NCBI GenBank assembly: GCA_047967505.1
Contig: CM106540.1
From: Dipteris shenzhenensis
Lineage: Eukaryota > Polypodiophyta > Polypodiopsida > Gleicheniales
DNA: 64,000 bases
Direction: 5' to 3' (one strand)
The position numbers and the translations under genes are program-made. Each line of letters opens with the position of its first letter. Within the stretch, counting starts at the first letter, position 1. This document shows positions 21,127 through 31,885 of the stretch, one piece after another. The notes under the pieces are model-generated. The model did not search any database. It was given only the letters and a program-made list of their open reading frames with translations, and was not told the origin of the DNA.

Positions 21127-24100
21127 ACTTTCCTCAAGATCAACATCATGAAGTAGGCCTTCCCTCAAGATGATGATTCTGGGGAATCGAAGAAGGACTG
21201 AACATTACATTCCATCAAACCCCTTTAATGGGAAAGTCCTTCCTTTGTGTCAAACCAAGAGCTTGTCAATCTTTCTCAAAAAGCCTTTACCGAGTGGTTT
21301 GGTAAAGATGTCTGCAACATTATCTTTGCTATCACAATACCGCAATGTGATGTCACCAAGTAACACTCTTTCTCTAAAGAAGTGCTCTCTAACATCAATG
21401 TGCTTTGTCCTGGAGTGATATACAAGATTGTCGGACAATGCTTGATCCGATTAATTATCACACTATATTGTTGTTGGCTTTGACTCAACAAAGTAATCTA
21501 TTTCTAACAATAGTCTTTTGATCCATATAGCCTCACATGCACCTTAGTGAGTGCCCTATATTCTGCTTCAGTTGAAGACAAAGAAACAGTTGGCTATTTG
21601 TTTGACAACCATGATATAGCACCTTGACCAAGGAAAAATGCATATCCATGTGTGGATCTCCTACTCTCATGATCTCCGACATAGTCACTATCACAGTATC
21701 CATGCAACTGTGGATGACTTCCTCTGTATTCTATCCCAAATTTTCTTGTACCTCTGCTGTATCTCAAGACTCTTTTGACTCTATTCCAGTGAGACTATTT
21801 TGGATTTTTCATAAACTATGCAAGTGAACTTATTGCATAACAAATATTTGGCCATGTGATAGTCAGATATCTAAGAGATCCGATGAGCGGCCTGCAGTAC
21901 CTGTCATTGACTCTAGGCTTTTCTGAATCTTTATTAAGTTTCAAAATCTGTTCCATGGGAGTGTCTGCAATCTTGCAATCTTCCATATGAAACCTATTTA
22001 GGAGGCTGTCACAATATATTTCAGCTGACTCATAAAGGTGATGTTTGAATCTCTCCAAAACTCAATTCCAAGACAATAGTGCATAAGTCCAAGATCTTTC
22101 ATGTCAAACTCTGTAGATAAGTCTTGTTTTAGCTTTCTGATGAAGCTATTCGTGCTTCCTATCACAATCAGATCATCTACGTACAAAAGTGCAATAGTAA
22201 TGTCTTCCCCGTGTACTTTGTACTAGAGAGTATGATCTGCATTGGACCTCATGTATCCAAGATCAGTAAAATATGTGTCGATTCTATTGTACCAACTTCT
22301 GGGTGCTTGCTTTAAGCCAAAGAGACTCTTCTTGAGATGGAAAACCTGATTCTCCTTTCCTGGTTCAATATAATGTGTAGGTTGTTACATGTAGACTTCC
22401 TTGTCTAGATAACCATTGAGAAATACATTCTTGACATCAAGCTGGTACACATTCCATCTGCTGAGTATCGGTAGTTGTATCAAGAATCATATGGAATCCA
22501 TCTTTGTATTGGAGCATAAGTCTCATCATAATCTTCACCATATTGCTGTGCAAATCCTTTTGCAACTAGTTTGGCTTTGTATCTTTGAATACTTCCATTT
22601 GGATTGCACTTCACTTTGTATACTCATTTGTTAGCTATGGCCTTCTTTCCTAGTGGAAGGTTGCATAATTTCCAAGTATTATTCTTATACAAAGATTCCA
22701 TTTCTTCATTCGTAGCAATTTGCCATTTTGGCTTGTCTACTGCATCTTCGAAGTACATTGTCTCTTTTATAGCCATGATGGTAGTCATTAGAGCATAGTT
22801 GGTGGTTTCAACTTGAATTGCTTTGCCTTTCTGATAAAATGTCAATTTGGCTGGAGGTCTGTTTTCCCTAGTAGACCATCTGAGCTGCTGTGGCTTTGCT
22901 TGGGTGTTTCTGGCAATTCTTGCTCTTCCTCATCAACCTTTTCTATAGATGACTGTGAAATAGGTACGTCTATCTCCTATGTATTTGAGGTTTTCCATTT
23001 TGATTCCTCATCGAAGATTACATCTCTAGAGATAATAACCTTTCCGTTGATGGGATCATGCAACTTGTATGCTTTGCCTTCTTCACAATAGCCAACCATG
23101 ATGCATTTGTGTGGCTTTGGCTCCAATCTCTTGCGATGCTCATCATGTATGTGGGCATATGCTATGCAACCAAATATGAGGAGATGCCCAATGCGTGGCT
23201 TGTGTCGAGCGAATGCTTCATAAGGTGTCATACCTTGAATCAGTTTGGTCAGAAGCCAATTAAGCAAGTAGTTTACAATTGCTATTGCTTCTGCCCAATA
23301 CTCATTTGGAAGATGCTTCTCACAAAGCATTTATCTAGCACTATCTGTTAAAGTACCATTCTTCCTTTCAGCTCTTGCATTATGCTGAGGACTATCTGCA
23401 CAAGTGAATTATCTTCGAATGCCGTGACTTCTGCAAAAGTTCATGAATGTTGAAGCCATGTATTCACCTCCTCTATATGATATCATGACTTTGATCTTTC
23501 TGCCTATCTAGTTTCCTACCATGGCTTTGAATTCTTGAAATTTGGAAAAGACTTCAGATTTCTCTTTCAGAAAGTAGACCCAATAATATTTGCTATAGTC
23601 ATCGATGAAAGTCAAGTAATAAAGTGAACCGTTGATGATGCGGGCATAACCCCATACATCTATATGTATCAAATCAAGAATACCTCATGTTCAAGAGGTG
23701 CTTTTGCCAAAGTTGGTTCACTTTTGTTTGTTGAAGCAACATGCTTCACAAACGTTTCCAAGAAACTATAGCAGCTTTGGAATCCCAATTGCCATATTTT
23801 GATTCTTGAGATCTAGCAAGCTCTTGAAATTGACATGACCATATCTCTTATGCCATTTTGTGGATAGTGGCATCTGTTGTGGTTGAGCTAACATGGCATG
23901 CAAATTTGGTACTATAGCTAGCATTCTGTATAAGCGCCCTTCCTTGACTCCTTTTCCTACTAGTTGAGATCTTCTTGATTTTTCTCTGATAGTTCATTCA
24001 TCTATGTCAAAGATGACTCGGTAGTTGTTTTCCATCATTTGTCCTACTGATAAGAGGTTCTTCCTGAGCTTCGAAATGTAGAGTACATCTTTCACCAATC

Positions 24101-24290
24101 CTTTCGTACCAGTGAAATTGTTCATAGGGATGATGCATGTCCCTTGAACTGGATTCGGTGTATTATCTGTTGTGTAGATGACATTCTTTTGACCTTCTAA
24201 TGGTTTCAACTATGTGAACCATTCCTGATGATTTGTCAGTGTAAAATCAAACAATTTCAAAAAAAGCTGAGTCCTTTTGTCGACCCCTCC
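20899..24290 (-). mobile_element. Ty1/copia retrotransposon A (degraded, 5' end missing)
   Basis: In element order (high to low coordinates), the protease/pre-integrase region at 24209-23994 has GLVKDVLYISKLRKNLLSVG. A decayed integrase core follows, and the integrase C-terminal part at 23330-22977 reads LPNEYWAEAIAIVNYLLN, TPYEAF, FGCIAYAHI and ISRDVIFDE. Reverse transcriptase pieces at 22845-22624 and 22186-21816 include the catalytic YVDDLIV. RNase H at 21438-21250 has LVYHSRTKHIDVREHFFRE and ADIFTKPL. Many stops and frameshifts show it is dead. The domain order integrase-RT-RNase H is diagnostic of copia. The 5' LTR, PBS and gag are absent; around 24290 the sequence switches to a fragment in the opposite orientation. 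Confidence 0.85.
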
Positions 24291-24316
24291 AAAACCACAG
24301 TAGTAGTTAAAGATAT

Positions 24317-24720
24317 GTGCAGTGTTCCCAAGATCGAGAAGTTTCCATCACATTCTTAAGTGGCTATGCCACAGCGTCTATAATGTACACAATAGCCGAG
24401 GTGGAAAACTCTCGTAATATGTTGCATGCTACGAAGTTTGAGACTCGACAAGGTGAGCCTAGAGATCTTCAAGGGAAGGTCATTGGTAAAGGTACACGGT
24501 GCAACAACATCTACGAACTCTCAGCTTTCAGTGCTCGAGCTGATGTGAGCAACATTAAGCTATGGCATGAGAGGTTTGGTCATCTAAATCTTAGTTCTTT
24601 AAAGGAGATGCATAAAAGTGGAATGATTGCAGACCTACTAGAAATTACAGATCTGCTCGATGTATGTGAAGCTTGCATGATGGGCAAGCAGCATCGGCAG
24701 CCCTTTCCTAAAGAGGCCAG
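24317..24720 (+). pseudogene. copia GAG-pre-integrase fragment, plus strand
   Basis: Reads LWHERFGHLNLSSLKEMHKSG and CEACMMGKQHRQPFPKEASR, the His/Cys pre-integrase zinc domain (HxxxxH...CxxC type) of copia polyproteins. The orientation is opposite to elements A and B on either side. It fuses at about 24722 into the LTR of element B. It comes from a different copia copy. Confidence 0.75.
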
Positions 24721-24724
24721 CAGG

Positions 24725-24935
24725 GGCCAGAGAGGAGATGAGTGGAGACGAGGAGAGAGGGCACAGCTCGAGAGTACATCACAAATGACTAACTGTACAC
24801 TAGATTTAGTTGAAAATGTAGAATATATACAAACCCATTTAGGGTTAGGGCATCTAACCCTTTCCTTTATAGCACTCTATATGTGTTAGTGCTATGCACA
24901 TGTAATCACATGATGTTGAGCGTGATCTCTCAACA
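24725..24935 (-). repeat. 3' LTR of copia element B
   Basis: Starts TGTTGAGAGATCACGCTC on the minus strand and is close to the LTR of element A. It differs at GTTAGGG number (one TTAGGG unit fewer on the plus strand) and is cut off at the outer end by the plus-strand fragment. Confidence 0.8.
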
Positions 24936-27153
24936 CCTTCCCTCAAGATCAACATCATGAAGTAGGCCTTCCCTCAAGATGATGATTCTGGGGAATCAAA
25001 GACGGACTGACCATTACATTCCATCACATCTCTTTTATGGTAATGTCCTTCCTCTATGTCAAACCAAGAGTTTGTCGGTGTTTCTTCAAAAGCTCTTTAC
25101 CGACTGGTTTGGTAAAGATGTCTGCAACATTCTCTTTGCTATCACAATGTTGTAGTGTGATGTCACCAAGTAACACTTTTTCTCTGATGAAGTGCTCTTT
25201 GAAATCAATGTGCTTTGTCCTGGAGTGATATACAAGATTCTTGGACAATGCTTGAGCCGATTGATTATCACAGTATATTGCCATCGGTTTTGATTCATCA
25301 AAGTAGTATGTTTCTGACAATAGTCTTATGAGGAGCCATATAGCCTCACATGCACCTGTAGTGAGTGCCCTATATTCTACTTTAGTCGAAGACAAAGAAA
25401 TAGTTGGTTGTTTATTTGACAACCATGATATAGCACCTTGACCAAGGAAAAATGCATATCTCTATGTCAATCTCCTAGTCTCATGATCTCCAGCATAGTC
25501 ACTATCACAGTATCCATGCAAGCTTGGATGACTTTCTCTATATTCTATTCCAAACTATCTTATACCTCTGATGTATCTCAAGTATCTTTTGGTTGCATTC
25601 TAGTGAGACTGTTTTGGATATGCCATAAACTATGCTAGTGAGCTTACTGCATAACAAATATATGGCCATGTGATAGTTAGATATATAAGAGATCCAATGA
25701 GTTGCCTCTAGTACATGTCATTGATTGTAGGCTTTTTTGAATCTTTAGTAAGTTTCAAACTCTGTTCCATGGGAGTGGTTGCAATCTTGCAATATGCCAT
25801 ATGAAACTTCTTCAGGAGACTGTCAACATATTTGAGCTGACTCATAAAGGTGATGTTTGAATCTCTCCAGAATTCAATACCAAGACAATAGTGCATAAGC
25901 CCAAGATATTTCATGTCGAACTCTGCAGATAAGTCTCGTTTTAACTTTTTGGTGAAGCTATCCTTGCTTCTAGTCACAATTAGATCGTCTACATACAAAA
26001 GTGCAATAGTAATGTCTTCCCCTTCGACTTTGTAGTAGAGAGTATGATGTGCATTGGACTTCATGTATCCTAGATCAACAAAATACTTGTCGATTCTGCT
26101 GTACCAACTTTTGGGTGCTTTCTTTAGGCTGTAGAGACTTTTCTTGAGATGGGAAACCTGATTCTCCTTTCCTGGTTCAACATAGCCTACTGGTTGTTGC
26201 ATGTAGATTTCCTCATCTAAGTAGCCATTGAGAAATGCATTCTTGACATTGAGATGATACACATTCCATTTGCTGAGTATCGTTAGTGATATCAAGAATC
26301 GTATGGAATCCTTTTGCTGTGCTGCATCAAAGTGCCGACTGGAGAGGTCTCATTGCGGTGATAAAGGATAGTGGTGCAGCTATTGGTGCAAGTTCAGTGG
26401 TCAAAGGCACTGTCAACAAAAGGTCGTTATCTTCAACTGTGCTGGTGCCTCATTGTGGAGAGCTTCATTACAGAGCCATTGTAGATGAGCCAGGTGTTCG
26501 ATTGAACAATTGTGGATTTGGAGCCCATTGGCACTACCGAGGCCATTAGAAGAAAGGAAGCTGGTAGCGAGTCGAGCACTAAGGCTTGATGGTTGAGAGC
26601 CTTAGAGCTACAGAAGGTCATTTAGAGGACCTTGGAGTAGTTCCAGATGTAGGAGGCGGTCTGATGCAGTTTTTATCACAATGCTTGTTGATGATGGGAG
26701 TTGTTGAGCACTTATGGTTGCAGAGAAGCTTGCTTGCATGCTGTGTGTATTGATTTACCTCCATATCTCAAAGCTTACATAAATGACAAAGTGCATGTGG
26801 CTATCTCTAATAGCTCTATCTCTCACAATTGGGTAGAATATAGAGTAGTAGTTCTCTCTCTCTCTCTCCCTCCAAGACCTAGCTCTCATTCTCTAGAACC
26901 AAAAAAAAACTCTCCCTTTCACACAACACAATGTGAAGCAACCTTTATCTTCTCAATGAAAGAATCCTCTCATGAATCTTTCAAGCTTGAAGAATGTTAT
27001 CTCTTACAAAACAAGTGAACAGAAATTTTCAAATCTCATGGATGGAATTTTCTCTCAAAATGAATGAAAGTGAATGGAATACTCAGTCTCTCAATCTCTC
27101 GATCGATCTCTCTCACTCTCATTAGAAGGATGGTGCCTCATTTGAAGGCAGAA

Positions 27154-27166
27154 CCATATGATACCA
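27154..27166 (-). other. primer-binding site of copia element B
   Basis: TGGTATCATATGG lies immediately after the LTR end TTTTGTCA on the minus strand. It matches the usual plant copia initiator-Met tRNA site (TGGTATCAGAGC) over its first eight bases. Confidence 0.7.
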
Positions 27167-27397
27167 TGACAAAATATGAAGAGGGGAGAGGAGAAGTGTG
27201 GAGATGAGGAGAGAGGGCACAGCTAGAGAGCACACCACAAATGACTAACTATACACTAGATTTAGTTGAAAATGTAGAATATATACAAACCCATTTAGGG
27301 TTAGGGTTACAGAATCTAACCCTTTCCTTTATAGCACTCTATATGTGGTAGTGCTTTGCACATGTAATCACATGATGTTGAGTGTTGTCTCTCAACA
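27167..27397 (-). repeat. 5' LTR of copia element B
   Basis: A full-length copy of the 230-bp LTR, from TGTTGAGAGACAACACTCAAC to TTTTGTCA on the minus strand. Confidence 0.85.
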
Positions 27398-27617
27398 ACA
27401 TCATGTGATTACATGTGCATAGCACTAACACATATAGAGTGCTATAAAGGAAATGGTTAGATGTCCTAACCCTAACCTTGAATGGGTTTGTATATATTCT
27501 ACATTTTCAACTAAATCTAGTGTATTTGTGGTGTGCTCTCTAGCTATTCTATGCCTTGTATCCTCATCTCTACTCTTCTCCTCTCTTTTCTTCATATTTT
27601 GTCATGGTATTAGAGCT
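27398..27617 (+). repeat. LTR and primer-binding site of copia copy C
   Basis: The same LTR in plus orientation, lacking its first bases, ends TTTTGTCA at 27604. The initiator-Met primer site TGGTATTAGAGCT (27605-27617) follows immediately. It abuts the LTR of element B head to head, producing an inverted repeat of about 210-bp arms. A leader-like GA-rich stretch follows, but no copia protein domain was recognised downstream. Confidence 0.8.
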
Positions 27618-27738
27618 CCCTTGTCTTCCATTGAGGCTTGTCATCTGTACAAGAGAGTGTGAGAGATCGAGTTTTCTCTTCCGTGAGAGCAAAAATCCAT
27701 CTACACTTTGTGAGAGAAATTTCCATCCATTTTTGCTC

Positions 27739-27746
<8 letters not shown>

Positions 27747-27806
<60 letters not shown>

Positions 27807-27970
27807 AGCTCTTCATTCATTCCAAGTGTGAGAGACAAGTATTCTTTGCATTCGAAGAGACCTATTAGTTATAGGGAGAGAGAGCCCTAGTTCTTCTTTT
27901 GAGAGAAACGAGAGAGCTCTTGTGAGTCCACTCTATCTAAGAGAGAAAGAGAGAGAGAGAGAGAGAGAGG
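27747..27970 (+). repeat. GA microsatellites
   Basis: (GA)n at 27747-27806 and 27943-27969, within a GAGAGA-rich leader downstream of the copy C LTR. Confidence 0.9.
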
Positions 27971-28413
27971 TGTTCCAAGAGAGTTTGAAGAGTTTTTCTT
28001 TTTCTAGATCTGTCTAAGAGAGAAAATTTCCAAGAGAGTTTGAGTTCTTCAACATCGGCTCCTTATCTACAACGAGCTTCTTCACCACAGCCTACCAAGC
28101 CAGCAGATCCAAAAATAGTGGCCTCTATCTACAAAGCAAGGCATCGAGACCTTGCCAGCCCACTATTTATGTAGTCGACTCTTGCAGGTGCTTGACAATG
28201 GGTCCCTATAACTATGTAGCCACAAGAAAATATCCAGGCAGAGATAAGGGCACGACCAATTTCTTCTTCATCGCACCCTCTACAATAGCCGACCTGTTGC
28301 CTCGACCAACATACAGGCTATATCGCATCTCAAGCACTACTACACGGGTGGAACCTCAAGCCTGCTACAGCAACATAGGCTCTAACGGCCAACCTCCCAG
28401 CAAGTGATAGGCT

Positions 28414-28818
28414 TTTAATATCAATCAAGAGAGAAAACTTTGAAGTAATTGTAGGTCTCCACCAAATAGCTAATTTAGAGGAGAATCTTGACTTCATTCC
28501 TATCCCAATCCTCCCCACATATCATGTTGATGACAACAAATATGTTTTGATTACATATATTCAAACGGTGTTTCAAATGAGGAGGATTATTCCCTTGCAA
28601 TCATTGCACAAAATCTCAAGGAAGATGAAGAGTTTGTGGAGCCAGATATAGATAAATATCTATTGTTGGACACAATTGTGAAGGATTCTAAGTTCCTCTC
28701 TGCTGTTGCTGCAGACACATTAGCCTTGATGTACAAAGATGCAACTCATTATGAAGGGACCATTCACAGCAAAAGTGAATTCCATGAAATGAGGAGCGAG
28801 GATCTAGCTAAATTCTAA
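28414..28818 (+). pseudogene. coding-like fragment of unknown family
   Basis: An open frame from about 28414 reads KRENFEVIVGLHQIANLEEN, LDFIPIPILPTYHVDDNKY and VLITYIQT. About 28565 the sense continues in another frame: SNEEDYSLAIIAQNLKEDEE, FVEPDIDKYLLLDTIVKDSK, FLSAVAADTLALMYKDATHY and HEMRSEDLAKF, ending at 28818. Composition and regularity look like a real protein with one frameshift or a lost intron. I do not recognise it. It lies between the copy C LTR and the 3' end of the LINE, so it could be copia gag-related or a captured host exon. Confidence 0.3.
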
Positions 28819-28866
28819 ACTATAGTTCACGACTGAGCTGCCCTTCCACAACTGAGTGTCTCCTTC

Positions 28867-31800
28867 CTAGAGAGCTATTTTGTTGGTGACAAAGATAGCA
28901 TCTTGGTTCGTCAATCTGAATTCTCTACGAATTTCAAGCAAGGTTTTCCATCTAATTTGATCCTTATGCCACAACTGCCCCCAGGATTGAATGCCCTTGT
29001 TGGACAAGATGCAGGCTCTAGTAAAGTCCGTGTTGCTGAGTAGAGCTTTTCTATGTATCACGGATGCCCAGATAGAATAGATCTTCATGAAAGAACCTTT
29101 GCCGAAGAAAAGAAGTTGTGTTTTGATAGATTCAAGTGCTCTCCACAGATTGCTGCCTTTGGTGGAGCAAGGTTTGGGATAGAAGGCAACAGAAAGAACT
29201 GGGTAGTTCTTCCATCAGTTTGCCTTAACAGGACGAACGGGTTTGAAGTTACGAGCAAGGAGCATTGCTTAATCCAGTTGCGGGTTTAGAAGAACCTTGA
29301 GGATCTAGGTCGTTGCTAGTTTTGCCGCCGCCTGCTTTATATTGTCACTCCCAACCCCCCTTCGCTCTTTGTCTGCGTGAAGATATCCCATCTATTTTGT
29401 TGTAGCCTCCCCACAGAATAGACCTACATTTAGCCGATGAGTTTATCAAGTCCCACTTGACTAGGGTGCCAGTACGACAGGTAGAAGATGGTAATGGGGT
29501 AGAGGTAATGATTAAGTACCATCCTTCATCCTACCAAGTTGGATTGAAATCCTCTTCACTTTTCCAGTTTTGAACTAAACCTATTAAGTACCCATTCCCA
29601 TCTCTCTTTCATTGTCACATCAAAGCCCATGGATATGCCTAATAATCTTAAAACAGTGCCTTTTTGAATCAACTGGCAACCCAACTACTCTAACTCATCT
29701 TGAGATTTCTCGCTACCCATGTAATACCCTATTTTACTATGGTTAATGAGTGAGCCAAAGGCTAGATAGTAAATGTTCAAGCATTTTATGACTTCCTCAT
29801 GTCACGAGTAGCGTTCTTAGTCATTAGATTGGTATCATCTACAAATTGCTGCATCACCATCTGTTTGCCTAAAGTAGAGGGGCAATGGGACACCCTTGCC
29901 TAATTGAACTTCTCAGCTGAAAGGTTGAGGACATCTCACCATTGATGCAAACCTTGGCCGTGGCGTTGGACATCAGTAACTTGATTGTCACGACGGCAAT
30001 GAAATTTGGCCCCAGACCCATGTCTGACAAGGATTGCAGAAGGAAGGTTTAGTCAATCCTATCATATGCTTTATCAAAGTCAATTTTGATGAAGCAGAGA
30101 TCTTTCTTAGATTCTTTGAGTGTGCTCACATCCTTCCTAGACAATGACAATAGCCTCTAGGAGGTGTCTTCCTTTTATGAATCCCTTCTGCTCTTGTAGG
30201 ATCCATCTGTCCATCTTGTTTTGAATCCTTACTTTGCTAAAGCCTTGGCAAAGATTTTATAGCTACAATTAAGCATCGTGAGAGGTATCCAGTTCTTTAT
30301 AAGATCTTTTCTTCCATATTTTGGGATAAGTCTGACTATTCTGCTATTTAAGTGTCAGGGAGAGAGGAGGTGGAGATACTTTCTTGCCAAACTTCAAGTA
30401 ATTTGGGGCCTATCTAGTCCCAAAAGGCCTTGTAGAATTCTACAGGTAAGCTATCCTCTCTAGGAGTTTTGTCGTTTTTCATTGATACCATTGCTTCCTT
30501 GAGTTCTCCCAAGGTTAGAGGCGCTTCTAAGCTCTAATGATCGAGACTAGTGACAACCTTCTATCTCAAGGCCTTGCATCTAGCTCTTGCTTGTGTGACT
30601 TCATCATCTGCTTGCATCATTTGTGACAAAATATTCTTAAAGCGATCAGCAATATACTCTCTGTACTCAGTGTTCGATTGATCCCAAACATTTTATCTTA
30701 TTTCTAGGAGTGGGATTTCCTTTGCCAATCTCTTCCCATGCATAATCTTAAAGGTCTCCTTTGTTGGCCTATCCAGCTTGCCAATCCACCATCTTCTGAT
30801 GTATAGCTTGGTAGAGGAATACCTTAAGCTTTCAAGTCTAGCTAGATCATTCTTTGCGAGACGGTCGGAGCTCCTCCTGTTCTTGAGTGTCACAGTTATG
30901 AGCTTGGGCTTCAAGAGCGTCGAACCTTTTCTGGACATTGAGAATCCTCTAACGTCGGACTTTGTCCCTGATCTTTCTTGCCTACTTACGCACTTCCTGC
31001 GTTTTGATGATATTCCTTATCCAAAAGTTAGCTGCAGACTCATCAATGAGTCTGGGAGAGTTCCATAGCTCCTTCAATTTGTTTTGAATAGTTCCCAGTT
31101 GGAAGAGTGAGGGATCCGCCTTAAACTAGGATGGAGCCCTTTTTCTTGACCCAAAATCACACTGAAGGAGAAGTGGTTTGTGATCAAAAAATGAAAAGGT
31201 AGAGAATACTATGCATTTCAAATTAGAAGTGTCTTGGAGTAGCCCCTATGAGAGATAAACTCTGTCTAAGCGAGCCTCTCTTCTTGAGTCCCCAATTTGC
31301 CAATTGGACCACGTGAATTTGCTTGATCCACAATTGTCCACCAAGTGTAGAGAATCCTTGAGATCACTCCAAGAGCACAGCTCAGATCCTCTTAAAGTGT
31401 TCCCTTTCCCCAACCATTTGTCATTGCTTGATTCGACCATATTGAAGTCTCCTAAGAGCACAACGTCCTCTTCGAAGTTGGAAAGAGACTTCCAAGTGGT
31501 GCACCTCTCACGACAACTAGTAGAAGCATAAACCAAATCTAACGAGAAGGAAATGCCCTTGAGTAGGCACTTTAGAATAATCCACCGATTGTCAGTGTCA
31601 ACAATCACATCTAGAACACTCTAAGAGTGGTGCTACAAAATTCCAATTGCACACTCTCCTTGCCATTCTCATGTGCTAGGTAAAACCAAGTTCTCCTCTT
31701 GTCCACACTCTTGAGTCGAGCCTCAAGTGCTTGACGGGGTTTTAATTTCTTGTAGAGTGAGAAAAGTTGACGAGATAGAGTTAACTCTCAACCAAGTAGC

Positions 31801-31870
31801 TAGCATACCTGCCCTCCTACTGGGGTCTGTGAGACCTCAAACATTCAATGTCATAAAGGAAATGGGTTTA
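28867..31870 (-). pseudogene. LINE ORF2 (endonuclease, reverse transcriptase, C-terminal zinc region)
   Basis: The endonuclease starts near 31870 (MTLNV, stop, GLTDPSRRAGML) and continues with VVLLGDFNMVESSNDKWLG and a final RLDRVYLS (31608-31246). Reverse transcriptase pieces follow: KNWIPLTMLNCSYKIFAKAL and EQKGFIKGRHLLEA (about 30260-30120), SIRQGCPIAPLL (29881-29901 covers RQGCPIA) and the catalytic QFVDDT (29831-29848; the family norm is QFADDT). The C-terminal zf-RVT-like region ends near 28867. Many stops make it inactive. Confidence 0.8.
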
Positions 31871-31885
31871 CTTGCCATTCTTCTT

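Larger units (their letters stand above)
24725..27397 (-). mobile_element. Ty1/copia retrotransposon B (internally deleted)
   Basis: It has a 5' LTR (27397-27167), a primer-binding site (27166-27154), RT at 26295-25708 (WNVYHLNVKNAFLNGYLDEE, YVDDLIV), RNase H at 25422-25054 (KQPTISLSSTKVEYRALTTG, LVYHSRTKHIDFKEHFIRE) and a 3' LTR (24935-24725, truncated at its outer end). Gag, protease and integrase are missing between about 26300 and 27150, where about 400 bases of unrelated-looking sequence and a CT-rich leader lie. It is the same family as element A. Confidence 0.85.

Noticed and set aside
22416-23351. Plus-strand frames in 22.4-23.4 kb and 21.2-21.8 kb
   Set aside because: Antisense to recognisable copia integrase, RT and RNase H on the minus strand.
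28192-28407. 71-codon frame after the copia leader as gag
   Set aside because: No gag motif is visible and the frame ends quickly; the better coding-like signal starts after it at about 28414.
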